DNA of 29,577 nt from assembly GCA_937910905.1 (NCBI GenBank), contig CALEPV010000025.1, positions 1-29,577 of the forward strand, written 5' to 3'. Source of the stretch: an uncultured Prevotellaceae bacterium. Lineage in GTDB: Bacteria; Bacteroidota; Bacteroidia; Bacteroidales; Bacteroidaceae. Below the pieces are notes generated by a model that did no database searches, had not been told where the DNA came from, and saw only the letters and a list, made by a program, of their open reading frames with translations. The translations under genes were made by a program, and so were the position numbers. Every line of letters starts with the position of its first letter. Position 1 is the stretch's first letter. This document shows, in pieces, positions 1 to 6,881 of this stretch.

Positions 1-835
1 CGGAGTGTATGTGTTGGCCGATTTCATCGAAGATTTCCTCGTTGGTATATAGTTCGTTGCTGCGCACGTCCGCTACGAACTTGCAGGTGTCTGGTACAAC
101 GTTGTGCTGAGTGCCTGCCTCTATCTGTGTCACGCTGACCTTCACGGCTCCCAGCAGAGGCGACACCCGCTGGAACGTGTGGCTGCGCAGCCATTGGATG
201 TCGTCCACAGCCTTGTAGAGGGCATTTACACCCTCGTTGCGGGCTGCGTGCCCTGCCTTGCCGTGAGCTGTGATGTCCAGCACCATGAGTCCCTTCTCTG
301 CTATGGCTGGCAGCATACCTGTGGGCTCGCCTACCAGCGCCACGCTGATGGGAGGCAGCAGCGGCAGCGCACGCTCTATGCCGTCGCGACCTGACACCTC
401 CTCCTCGGCTGAGGCCAGAAATATGAGGTTGTATGCCTGCTTGCGCCCGCTGAGCACGCGGAAGGCTTGCAGCAGGCTCACCAGCGATGCTCCGTCATCG
501 TTGCTGCCAAGCCCGTACAGGCGGTCACCCTCGCGGGTTGGCGTGAACGGGTCGTGCTGCCAGCCTGCTACAGGCTTCACCGTATCAAGGTGTGCGTTGA
601 GTAGTATGGTGGGCCGGCTGGCATCATAGCCATCTGCGATGCACCACAGATTGTTGGCTTCGCGCTGGTACGACAACCCCATTTTCTCGATGAAATCGGC
701 AAAAACGGAGGCTGCATTGGATTCGTTGCGGCTGGCGCGGGGCGTTGCGATGAGGCGTTCCAGCAGGGCTGTGGCCTCAGCGGTCAATGTTGTGAGGCGG
801 GTGTCGTCGATGATGGATGAGGGAGTGTGTGACAT
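1..835 (-). CDS. M20 family zinc metallo-hydrolase, ArgE/DapE type (3' end cut by window edge)
   Basis: The gene reads leftward from an ATG at 833-835 and runs off the window, leaving about 278 N-terminal residues. It shows the M20 peptidase layout: an NAHLDTVKP motif near residues 80-87 (zinc ligand His82 and Asp84), GLGSNDDGAS near 108-117 (bridging Asp), and SAEEEVSG near 142-149 (catalytic and metal Glu pair). The dimerisation region (GKAGHAARNEG) is also present. Family members remove acyl groups from amino acids. In Bacteroides the closest kind is the N-acetyl- or N-succinyl-ornithine deacetylase of arginine synthesis, so that role is the best guess, but other M20 amidohydrolases cannot be excluded. 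No signal peptide is seen, so the enzyme should be cytoplasmic. It is transcribed divergently from the acyl-CoA ligase gene. The C-terminal metal-binding His lies outside the window. Confidence 0.85.
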   Translation of the reverse strand, partial: MSHTPSSIIDDTRLTTLTAEATALLERLIATPRASRNESNAASVFADFIEKMGLSYQREANNLWCIADGYDASRPTILLNAHLDTVKPVAGWQHDPFTPTREGDRLYGLGSNDDGASLVSLLQAFRVLSGRKQAYNLIFLASAEEEVSGRDGIERALPLLPPISVALVGEPTGMLPAIAEKGLMVLDITAHGKAGHAARNEGVNALYKAVDDIQWLRSHTFQRVSPLLGAVKVSVTQIEAGTQHNVVPDTCKFVADVRSNELYTNEEIFDEIGQHIHS

Positions 836-890
836 AGTTCGTAGGTGTAGTATGTGACATAATTGGTGCGCTTATTGTGAAAAGTCGTTG

Positions 891-898
891 CAAAGGTA
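891..898 (-). promoter_or_regulatory. Bacteroidota -7 box for the M20 gene
   Basis: On the minus strand this reads TACCTTTG, an exact match to the TAnnTTTG -7 element of the Bacteroidota sigma factor, about 55 bases upstream of the M20 start. No convincing TTTG -33 box lies 19-21 bases upstream. It forms an inverted pair with the plus-strand -7 box at 921-928. Confidence 0.55.
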
Positions 899-928
899 TG
901 ACTATTTGCAGAATAATCCCTACCTTTG
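897..928 (+). promoter_or_regulatory. Bacteroidota promoter for the acyl-CoA ligase operon
   Basis: The -7 box TACCTTTG (921-928) is preceded, 20 bases upstream, by TATG at 897-900, a three-of-four match to the -33 TTTG. Transcription would begin near 935, which rules out the ATG at 926 and favours the start at 953. The weak -33 box overlaps the divergent -7 box of the M20 gene, so the two promoters probably exclude each other. Confidence 0.55.
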
Positions 929-952
929 TGCATAATTCAAACGATTACAGTT

Positions 953-2761
953 ATGCTCACCAAGTGTAAGATGCCAGTGCTAATCCATGAGCAGGCGAAG
1001 ATTTATGGCGAAAAAGTAGCCCTCTCTTATCGTGACTACAAGGCCGGTAGGTGGGTAGGCATCACGTGGCGCGATTTCTCGCGCAGGGTGTTGTTAGTGT
1101 CCAACGCGCTGCTGCACTTCGGCGTGGCCGAGCAGGAGAGTGTGGCTGTGTTCTCGCAGAACATGCCCGAATGCCTCTGCGTGGACTTCGGAGCCTACGG
1201 CATCAGGGCTGTGACCATTCCGTTCTATGCCACCAGCAGCGAGTCGCAGATCAAGTACATGATCAACGACGCATCGGTAAGGTTCGTGTTCGTAGGCGAA
1301 CAGTACCAGTACGACACTGCGTTTCGAGTTCTGAAGATGTGCCCCACGATGCAGCGGCTGATAATCTTCAGTCGGGATGTGGTGCGCGATGAGCGCGACC
1401 AGGTATCGCTCTACTTCGATGAATTCCTGAAATTTGGCGAAGGCTTCAAGTTCAGCGACGAGATTAAGCGGCGCTCCGACGAGGTGGCGCCGGACGACAT
1501 AGCCAACATCCTATATACTAGTGGCACCACAGGTCTGTCGAAGGGTGTGATGCTCACGTATCGCATGTATGCTGCAGCCATACCAGCCAACGACAAGGTG
1601 CTGCGTTTGGACGACAAGGATGTCATACTGAACTTCCTGCCATTCACCCACGTGTTCGAGAGGGCATGGTCCTACTGGTGCCTGTATGTCGGAGCCCGTC
1701 TGGCTGTGAACCTGAAGCCGCAGGACGTGCTTCAGTCGTTGCAGGAGGTGCACCCCACGTGCATGTGCTCTGTGCCTCGCTTCTGGGAGAAGGTGTATGC
1801 CGGCGTGCAGGAGAAGATAGCCGAGAGCAGTCCGCTGCAGCGCAAACTGATCCTGGACGCGCTGGATGTGGGCCGCAAGTACAATGTAGAATACAAGTTG
1901 CGCGGGCTGGTGCCGTCGCTGAACCTGCGTCTCAAGTACAAGTTCTACGAGAAGACAATCATATCGCTGCTCAAGAAGAAGCTGGGCTTCGAACGCGGCA
2001 ACTTCTTCCCAACGGCAGGTGCCGCCATACCGCGCGAGGTCGAGGAATTCGTTCACTCCACAGGCATCAACATGGTGGCAGGATATGGTCTGACAGAGTC
2101 CACGGCCACCGTGTCATGCGACTGGAACGGAGCTGTGAAGACCATCGGTTCGGTTGGACGTGTGCTTGATGGCTTGCAGATCAAGTTCGGCGAGAACAAC
2201 GAGATACTACTGAAGGGCGACACTATCACCAAAGGCTACTACCGCAAGGCTGAAGTGACAGCTCTCGCAATCGATCCCGATGGCTGGTTCCACACAGGCG
2301 ACAGCGGCTACGTCAAGAATGGCGAGCTGTTTCTCACCGACCGCATCAAGGATTTGTTCAAGACATCCAACGGCAAGTACATATCCCCGCAGGCCATCGA
2401 GTCGAAGCTGGTGGTGGACAGATACATCGATGAAATCGCTATTATTGCCGATACCCACAAGTTTGTGTCAGCTCTGGTGATACCCGACTACAACCTGCTG
2501 GAGCAGTGGGCCAAGGAGAAGGGCGTCGCGTTTAAGGACAGAGCCGACCTCTGTGCCAACCCGAAGGCGGTGGCCATGATTATGGAGCGCATATCGACTC
2601 TGCAGCAGGAGTTCGCCCACTACGAGCAGATCAAGCGCATCACCCTGCTGCCAGAGGCATTCTCGATGGCAAAGGGCGAGCTGACCAACACGCTGAAGAT
2701 CAAGCGCCCTGTGATTGCGCAGAACTATAAGGTGCAGATTGAAAAGATGTACGAAGAGTAA
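953..2761 (+). CDS. long-chain fatty acid--CoA ligase (AMP-forming)
   Basis: This is an ANL-superfamily adenylate-forming enzyme of 602 residues, the usual length for bacterial long-chain acyl-CoA synthetases. The phosphate-binding loop YTSGTTGLSKG lies near residues 188-198. The A5-type motif GYGLTESTATVS is in the middle, and the C-terminal part has the GDSGY and DRIKDLFKTSNGKYISP signatures of the hinge and mobile domain. It should activate fatty acids with ATP and CoA at the cytoplasmic membrane for lipid synthesis or breakdown. There is no signal peptide. I place the start at 953 because the promoter -7 box covers 921-928; an ATG at 971 is also possible. It leads a tight plus-strand run, with prfB beginning nine bases after the stop. 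The exact fatty-acid preference cannot be read from the sequence. Confidence 0.9.
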   Translation: MLTKCKMPVLIHEQAKIYGEKVALSYRDYKAGRWVGITWRDFSRRVLLVSNALLHFGVAEQESVAVFSQNMPECLCVDFGAYGIRAVTIPFYATSSESQIKYMINDASVRFVFVGEQYQYDTAFRVLKMCPTMQRLIIFSRDVVRDERDQVSLYFDEFLKFGEGFKFSDEIKRRSDEVAPDDIANILYTSGTTGLSKGVMLTYRMYAAAIPANDKVLRLDDKDVILNFLPFTHVFERAWSYWCLYVGARLAVNLKPQDVLQSLQEVHPTCMCSVPRFWEKVYAGVQEKIAESSPLQRKLILDALDVGRKYNVEYKLRGLVPSLNLRLKYKFYEKTIISLLKKKLGFERGNFFPTAGAAIPREVEEFVHSTGINMVAGYGLTESTATVSCDWNGAVKTIGSVGRVLDGLQIKFGENNEILLKGDTITKGYYRKAEVTALAIDPDGWFHTGDSGYVKNGELFLTDRIKDLFKTSNGKYISPQAIESKLVVDRYIDEIAIIADTHKFVSALVIPDYNLLEQWAKEKGVAFKDRADLCANPKAVAMIMERISTLQQEFAHYEQIKRITLLPEAFSMAKGELTNTLKIKRPVIAQNYKVQIEKMYEE

Positions 2762-2770
2762 AGACACAAT

Positions 2771-3895
2771 ATGATAACAGCGGAACAATTGAAGGAGGTG
2801 CTGGAACGGACTGAGGCTCTGAACCGCTACTTGGATATCCCACGCAAGCAGGTGGAATGGGAAGAGGAACAGCTGCGCACACAGGCACCGGGATTCTGGG
2901 ACGATGCGGCAGCGGCCGAACAGCAGATGAAGAAGGTAAAGAGCCTGGAGAAGTGGCTGAAGGGCTATGCCGAGACTCGTACTCTGGCCGATGAGCTGTT
3001 CACGGCCTTCGACTTCTACAAGGAGGAACTGGTGACCGAGCAGGAAGTAGATGAACTATATGCCAGAACCATCGATTCCATCGAAGCACTGGAGCTGAAG
3101 AACATGCTGCAGCAGGAAGAGGATCCGATGGATGCGGTGCTGAAAATCAACTCCGGTGCCGGTGGCACCGAGGCGCAGGACTGGGCTCAAATGCTTATGC
3201 GTATGTATATGCGGTGGGCAGAGCAGAATGGATACAAGCTCACAGTGGCCAACCTGCAGGATGGCGATGAAGCCGGCATCAAAACGGTGACCATGCAGAT
3301 AGAAGGTGAGTACGCCTATGGCTACTTGAAGAGTGAGAATGGTGTACACCGCTTGGTGCGCGTGTCGCCATACAATGCGCAGGGCAAACGTATGACCAGC
3401 TTCGCCAGCGTGTTTGTCACACCGCTTGTCGATGATACCATAGAGGTGTATGTTGACCCTGCACGGGTATCGTGGGATTTGTTCCGGAGCGGCGGCGCCG
3501 GTGGTCAGAATGTGAACAAAGTGGAGACGGGTGTACGCCTGCGCTACCAGTACAAGGACCCTGACACAGGCGAGGAAGAGGAAATCCTCATTGAGAACAC
3601 TGAGAGCCGCAAGCAGCTGGAGAATCGCGAGAACGCCATGCGACTGCTGAAATCGCAGCTCTATGACCGCGCGCTGAAGAAGCGTATGGAGGCTCAGGCC
3701 AAGATTGAGGCGGGCAAGAAGAAGATAGAGTGGGGTAGCCAGATCCGCTCGTATGTCTTCGATGATCGTCGTGTGAAGGATCATCGCACAGGCTATCAGA
3801 CATCTGACGTAGGCGGTGTGATGGATGGCAAGATAGATGCATTCATCAAGGCCTACCTCATGGAGTTCGGTGGAAACAGCGAGCTGGTGCAGTAG
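2771..3895 (+). CDS. prfB: peptide chain release factor 2 (no programmed frameshift)
   Basis: The 374-residue protein is a full-length RF2 that recognises UGA and UAA stop codons and triggers peptide release on the ribosome. The GGQ catalytic motif is at residues 244-246. The stop-codon recognition tripeptide is SPY at 199-201, in place of the usual SPF. The N-terminal helices align with E. coli RF2 from the first residue. At the point where E. coli has the CUU-UGA slip site, this gene reads TAC TTG GAT (codons 20-22, from 2828), so the frame is continuous and the usual autoregulatory frameshift is absent. It follows the acyl-CoA ligase by nine bases and is probably co-transcribed with it and with the two small genes downstream. 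The identification is secure. Confidence 0.95.
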   Translation: MITAEQLKEVLERTEALNRYLDIPRKQVEWEEEQLRTQAPGFWDDAAAAEQQMKKVKSLEKWLKGYAETRTLADELFTAFDFYKEELVTEQEVDELYARTIDSIEALELKNMLQQEEDPMDAVLKINSGAGGTEAQDWAQMLMRMYMRWAEQNGYKLTVANLQDGDEAGIKTVTMQIEGEYAYGYLKSENGVHRLVRVSPYNAQGKRMTSFASVFVTPLVDDTIEVYVDPARVSWDLFRSGGAGGQNVNKVETGVRLRYQYKDPDTGEEEEILIENTESRKQLENRENAMRLLKSQLYDRALKKRMEAQAKIEAGKKKIEWGSQIRSYVFDDRRVKDHRTGYQTSDVGGVMDGKIDAFIKAYLMEFGGNSELVQ

Positions 3896-3933
3896 CACCG
3901 TGTATGTGACAATGTTATAACTACAACAACAAT

Positions 3934-4077
3934 ATGAGCAAGACAAAGAAAGAACAGCGTGCTGCACAGCGCGTGGAGCGCGAGAAGAAGCAGGCACAGC
4001 GTGTCATCAACTGGATTGTAGGTGCACTGGTAGTGCTCTTCGTGGTGGCCATCGCTATCGCAATGACCATAGACTGA
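3934..4077 (+). CDS. small single-pass membrane protein, 47 residues
   Basis: An ATG-started reading frame codes for 47 residues in the gap between prfB and the CYTH gene. The first 24 residues are strongly basic and hydrophilic (many Lys, Arg, Gln, Glu), likely a short amphipathic or coiled helix on the cytoplasmic side. They are followed by about 20 hydrophobic residues (INWIVGALVVLFVVAIAIAM), a clear transmembrane segment, and a three-residue tail (TID). It starts 38 bases after the prfB stop and ends six bases before the CYTH start, so it sits inside the same operon. Spacing, a good ATG and the membrane-peptide pattern support a real gene. I do not recognise the family and infer no function. 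Confidence 0.7.
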   Translation: MSKTKKEQRAAQRVEREKKQAQRVINWIVGALVVLFVVAIAIAMTID

Positions 4078-4083
4078 CCCTGC

Positions 4084-4587
4084 ATGGCACAGGAAATAGA
4101 GCGCAAGTTCCTGGTCAAGGACGACAGCTACAAGCAGCTGGCCTATAACCACACCCACATTGTACAAGGATACATAGCCTCTGGGCAGGGTCGTACCGTG
4201 CGTGTTCGCATACGCGACGAGCGTGCCTACCTCACAATCAAGGGGCCGAGTGCCGACGGAGGACTGTCCAGATACGAGTTTGAGACGGAAATAGCTGTGT
4301 CAGATGCCAAGGACCTGATGGCGATATGCCAGCCGGGCGTTGTCGCAAAGACGCGTTGGCTGGTGCGTATGGACGATGGACACACTTTAGAAGTCGACGA
4401 GTTCGATGGTGACAACGAGGGCCTGGTGATGGCTGAAGTGGAGCTGGGAAGAGCAGATGAATCGTTCAAAAAGCCCGATTTCATCGGATTAGAGGTGACG
4501 GGCGACCGCCGCTACTACAACTCTCATCTGCGTGTGTACCCGTTCAAGGTCTGGGGGCGTGGCGATGCTTCTTCCAAGGACGTATAG
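4084..4587 (+). CDS. CYTH domain protein, class IV adenylate cyclase/triphosphatase-like
   Basis: The 167-residue protein begins with the CYTH signature EIERKFLV; the ExExK metal-binding motif is Glu4, Glu6, Lys8. Later it carries alternating charged strands (VRVRIRDERAYLTIKG, EVDEFDG, MAEVELG) that form the tunnel fold of the family. CYTH proteins bind triphosphates with divalent metal, and many bacterial ones are inorganic triphosphatases. That role is likely but cannot be told apart from other CYTH activities here. There is no signal peptide. The start follows the small membrane-protein gene by six bases. The 3' end overlaps the convergent vanZ-like gene by 44 bases, which is unusual but both frames look genuine. 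Confidence 0.88.
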   Translation: MAQEIERKFLVKDDSYKQLAYNHTHIVQGYIASGQGRTVRVRIRDERAYLTIKGPSADGGLSRYEFETEIAVSDAKDLMAICQPGVVAKTRWLVRMDDGHTLEVDEFDGDNEGLVMAEVELGRADESFKKPDFIGLEVTGDRRYYNSHLRVYPFKVWGRGDASSKDV

Positions 4588-4942
4588 CTATCATACCTAG
4601 GATGACGCCTAGCAGTACTCCGATGCTGTTGGCTGCGAAGTCCAGCCAGTCGCCGCTTCGGTAGGTGGTGCAGTAGGTCTGCAGCAGCTCCAGCGTGCCT
4701 CCCAGTGCCTCAGGAAGGAGTATACCACCCAGTATGAGTGGCTTCATGTCAGGACTGCGATGCTGCCGCCAGTGCTCCCACCAGATGATTGAAGTCAGTG
4801 TTCCGTACATTACGAAGTGCGCCCATTTGTCCTGAAAGGGCACGTCAAGTCCTATCTCTACCTGCCCCAGCGGTGCCAGCGACAGCACGCAGATGACTGC
4901 GACAGTGAGTGTGCTCAGTGGGTATTTACGAATGAGTGTCAT
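4544..4942 (-). CDS. VanZ-like family membrane protein
   Basis: This 132-residue protein has about four hydrophobic segments and the VanZ-family pattern: a conserved PFQDKWAHFVMYG near the first third, then GDWLDFAANSIGVLLG before the last helix. Relatives are small inner-membrane proteins related to teicoplanin-resistance VanZ; their role in Gram-negative bacteria is mostly unknown. I chose the ATG at 4940-4942 because it overlaps the aroA stop in an ATGA arrangement, typical of translational coupling. An ATG at 4969 lies further upstream inside aroA. The last 44 bases overlap the end of the CYTH gene on the opposite strand. Confidence 0.8.
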   Translation of the reverse strand: MTLIRKYPLSTLTVAVICVLSLAPLGQVEIGLDVPFQDKWAHFVMYGTLTSIIWWEHWRQHRSPDMKPLILGGILLPEALGGTLELLQTYCTTYRSGDWLDFAANSIGVLLGVILGMIAIRPWKKHRHAPRP

Positions 4943-6204
4943 TGCAGTGAGGTTATTGTGAAGCCGCAAGCCTCCAAGTCTTGCCAGAATGTGGGGTACG
5001 ACTTGGTTACTACCATCGGTTCGTTGATCTTTATGTTGCCCAGTGCAAGTGCTACGGGTGCGAAGGCCATAGCCATGCGATGGTCATAGTAGGTGTCAAT
5101 CACGGGACTGTCTGCCTCTGTGCAGCGCTGGCCATCCCAGATTAGAGTGCCTGCCTCCTCTTCCTTTATTATATAGCCAAGTTTGCGCAGTTCTTTCTGG
5201 AGTGCTGCTATGCGATCGGTCTCCTTGATGCGCAGGCTTTGCAGTCCGCTGATACGGAATCGTGTGTTCAGCAGGCAGCACGTCACAATCACAGCCTGAG
5301 CTAGATCGGGTGTGCTGGTGAAGTCGTATTCGAACTTCGCTGCACGCTGACCACTGTTGCTGCATATCATACCACCCTCACTCGATGCTACCTGTACGCC
5401 CAGCTGTTCGAAGTAGGCTGCTGCACGGCTGTCGCCCTGCTGGCTGTCCTGCCGCGTGAGCTCGCGCAACAGTACAGATGCATCGTGTGGCTTGTCGGTG
5501 CACAGGTTGTACAAAGCCGTAATCTCCAGCCAGAAGGCGGCGGCACTCCAGTCGCGCTCTATGCTGGGCTTCGCCGGCTGTACGTAAGGCTGCGGCTTGA
5601 CTATGATGGTGTCGTCGTTACACCATCCTGCATCTGCGCCCCACTGCTGCATGAGTTTCAATGTCATATCTATATATGGACGGCTGATGATGGTGCCAGT
5701 GAGCTTCAGTGTGAGGCCTTGCTGTAGGGTAGGGGCTATGAGCAGCAGCGCTGAAATGTACTGCGAACTGACATTGCCTTCCAGCGTGATGCATCCACCG
5801 CTGAGTGACTTGCCCTTTATGCTCAGCGGGGGAAAGCCCTCCTGCCGGACGTAGGTGATGTCGGCTCCCAGCTCACGCAGGGCATTGACCAGCAGTGCTA
5901 TAGGACGCTGCTGCATCCGCTTGGAACCGGTGATGACGTGCTCGCCTGGCGTGATGGCCAGCCGAGCGGTGAGGAAGCGCATAGCTGTTCCTGCTGCACC
6001 GATATCGAAGACGTGCTGACTGCCTAGATTGCTGATGGCATGCATGAGTACATCGGTATCGTCGCATCCCTTGATATGGCCGAGTTCTGATACGCGGGTA
6101 CCGCATAGGCTGCTAATAATGAGTGTCCTGTTGGCTATGCTCTTGCTGCTTGGGAGTTGCACTGCGGTGCGCAGTAGTTTGGGCTTTGATAGGTTGTAGA
6201 TCAT
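4939..6204 (-). CDS. aroA: 3-phosphoshikimate 1-carboxyvinyltransferase (EPSP synthase)
   Basis: The enzyme transfers enolpyruvyl from phosphoenolpyruvate to shikimate-3-phosphate in aromatic amino-acid synthesis. The 421-residue product shows the key motifs: SSKSIANR (Lys21) at the N-terminus, GAAGTAMRFLTA in the first domain, SLRIKETDRI, and YDHRMAMAFAP near the C-terminus. The start at 6202-6204 (MIYNLSK) is chosen over the ATG at 6231 because a -7 promoter box occupies 6229-6236. It is followed by, and translationally coupled to, the vanZ-like gene, which is an uncommon partner. The gene diverges from tRNA-Pro with interleaved promoter elements. Confidence 0.95.
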   Translation of the reverse strand: MIYNLSKPKLLRTAVQLPSSKSIANRTLIISSLCGTRVSELGHIKGCDDTDVLMHAISNLGSQHVFDIGAAGTAMRFLTARLAITPGEHVITGSKRMQQRPIALLVNALRELGADITYVRQEGFPPLSIKGKSLSGGCITLEGNVSSQYISALLLIAPTLQQGLTLKLTGTIISRPYIDMTLKLMQQWGADAGWCNDDTIIVKPQPYVQPAKPSIERDWSAAAFWLEITALYNLCTDKPHDASVLLRELTRQDSQQGDSRAAAYFEQLGVQVASSEGGMICSNSGQRAAKFEYDFTSTPDLAQAVIVTCCLLNTRFRISGLQSLRIKETDRIAALQKELRKLGYIIKEEEAGTLIWDGQRCTEADSPVIDTYYDHRMAMAFAPVALALGNIKINEPMVVTKSYPTFWQDLEACGFTITSLQ

Positions 6205-6228
6205 AAGTGGTATACGCTGAAAACGGCA

Positions 6229-6259
6229 CAAAAATAGGGAAAGGCTTGGAGATAACCAA
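6229..6259 (-). promoter_or_regulatory. promoter of aroA
   Basis: On the minus strand TTGG (6256-6259) is followed after 19 bases by TATTTTTG (6229-6236), matching TTTG and TAnnTTTG. The predicted start of transcription is near 6222, giving a short leader to the ATG at 6204. Confidence 0.65.
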
Positions 6260-6276
6260 GAAAACGTCTACCTTTG
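6246..6276 (+). promoter_or_regulatory. promoter of tRNA-Pro
   Basis: TTGG (6246-6249), a 19-base gap and TACCTTTG (6269-6276) form a Bacteroidota promoter, with predicted initiation about ten bases before the tRNA. It interleaves with the divergent aroA promoter; both -33 boxes lie within the same 14 bases. Confidence 0.7.
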
Positions 6277-6293
6277 CGGCGCAAAAGCGAGTT

Positions 6294-6368
6294 CGGGATG
6301 TAGCTCAGTCCGGTTAGAGTATACGTCTGGGGGGCGTGGGGTCGCTGGTTCGAATCCAGTCATCCCGA
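6294..6368 (+). tRNA. tRNA-Pro, anticodon GGG
   Basis: The 75 bases fold into a full cloverleaf. The acceptor stem is CGGGATG (6294-6300) with CATCCCG (6361-6367). The D arm is GCTC/GAGT. The anticodon stem TACGT/GCGTG encloses the loop CTGGGGG, placing anticodon GGG at 6329-6331. The variable loop has five bases, and the T arm is GCTGG-TTCGAAT-CCAGT. The discriminator base is A6368 and CCA is not encoded. G at position 37 is typical for proline tRNAs. It reads CCC and CCU codons. Confidence 0.95.
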
Positions 6369-6380
6369 CAAAATTTGCAG

Positions 6381-6410
6381 GAAACCGCCATAAACAGGCG
6401 GTTTCTTTGC
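6381..6410 (+). terminator. terminator after tRNA-Pro
   Basis: A perfect nine-base stem GAAACCGCC (6381-6389) / GGCGGTTTC (6397-6405) with a seven-base loop is followed by TTTGC. It lies 12 bases after the tRNA and fits a rho-independent terminator with a short T tract. Confidence 0.75.
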
Positions 6411-6724
6411 TTGTTGGCTCCGTCGGCGAAGCCTCTTAGCTCGCATATCTGCGTGCCGCGACGGAAGGCCTCGGCAGCTTTCTGCGGCTGACCTTGCACA
6501 TCCATGCAGATGCCTTGTGCCAGATAGATGGTGAGCAGTGCAAGCTCATCGTTCGTCTCGGTTGCCAATGGCAGGCCGTCGTTGTAGATGACCATAGCCG
6601 AGTCCAGCATTTGCTGCCGCATCAGTCCCTCTGCCTGCTGCAATGTCTGCCATAGGCGCACGCTGTCCTGCTACGCCCATAGCGGAGCACAGCATAGTAA
6701 TATGTATAGGAGGGACGTGCGTAT
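6406..6724 (-). pseudogene. decayed 5' fragment of a secreted TPR-like protein
   Basis: Read on the minus strand from about 6724, the frame gives a typical Bacteroidota signal peptide (RTSLLYILLCCAPLWA). It is then interrupted by TAG at 6671-6673, exactly before QDSVRLWQTL, and goes on for about 85 residues of helical, TPR-like sequence (TIYLAQGICMDVQGQPQKAA and so on). The expected start codon position reads ATA (6722-6724), so the start also looks lost. At the 3' side the frame simply runs through the tRNA terminator and then antisense through the tRNA itself, so the body of the gene is missing. A GTG at 6659-6661 could start a truncated frame, but it would lack export and end inside the tRNA. 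I read this as a relic. The parent may have been a TPR-bearing sensor or regulator of the Bacteroidetes type. Confidence 0.65.
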
Positions 6725-6822
6725 AGTGGTTGTGCAGGCCGGTAGACTGTGGACGGCAAAATAAAAACAAATTCCCGAGGTGCTCAAATTTTGTACCCCA
6801 AATACAGCTAACTCGCATTTAT

Positions 6823-6854
6823 TTTGCGAGTATAGCAAGTTTGTCGTACCTTTG
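6823..6854 (+). promoter_or_regulatory. promoter of the ilvD-oad operon
   Basis: TTTG (6823-6826), a 20-base gap and TACCTTTG (6847-6854) match the Bacteroidota consensus. Initiation near 6861 leaves a leader of about 20 bases to the ilvD ATG and excludes the upstream in-frame ATG at 6780. No leucine- or valine-rich attenuator peptide is seen. Confidence 0.75.
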
Positions 6855-6881
6855 CCGTGCAGAGTAGATTATGCACACAAT

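Noticed and set aside
926..952. Upstream start for the acyl-CoA ligase
   Set aside because: The ATG at 926 lies within the -7 promoter element and upstream of the expected transcription start.
3056..3997. 313-residue antisense frame over prfB and other long antisense frames
   Set aside because: They are shadows of strongly supported genes in GC-rich coding sequence, with no domain features.
6314..6661. Open frame running antisense through tRNA-Pro, ending in DDWIRTSDPTPPRRIL
   Set aside because: The ending is the well-known translation of the reverse strand of a tRNA; the upstream part belongs to the gene relic.
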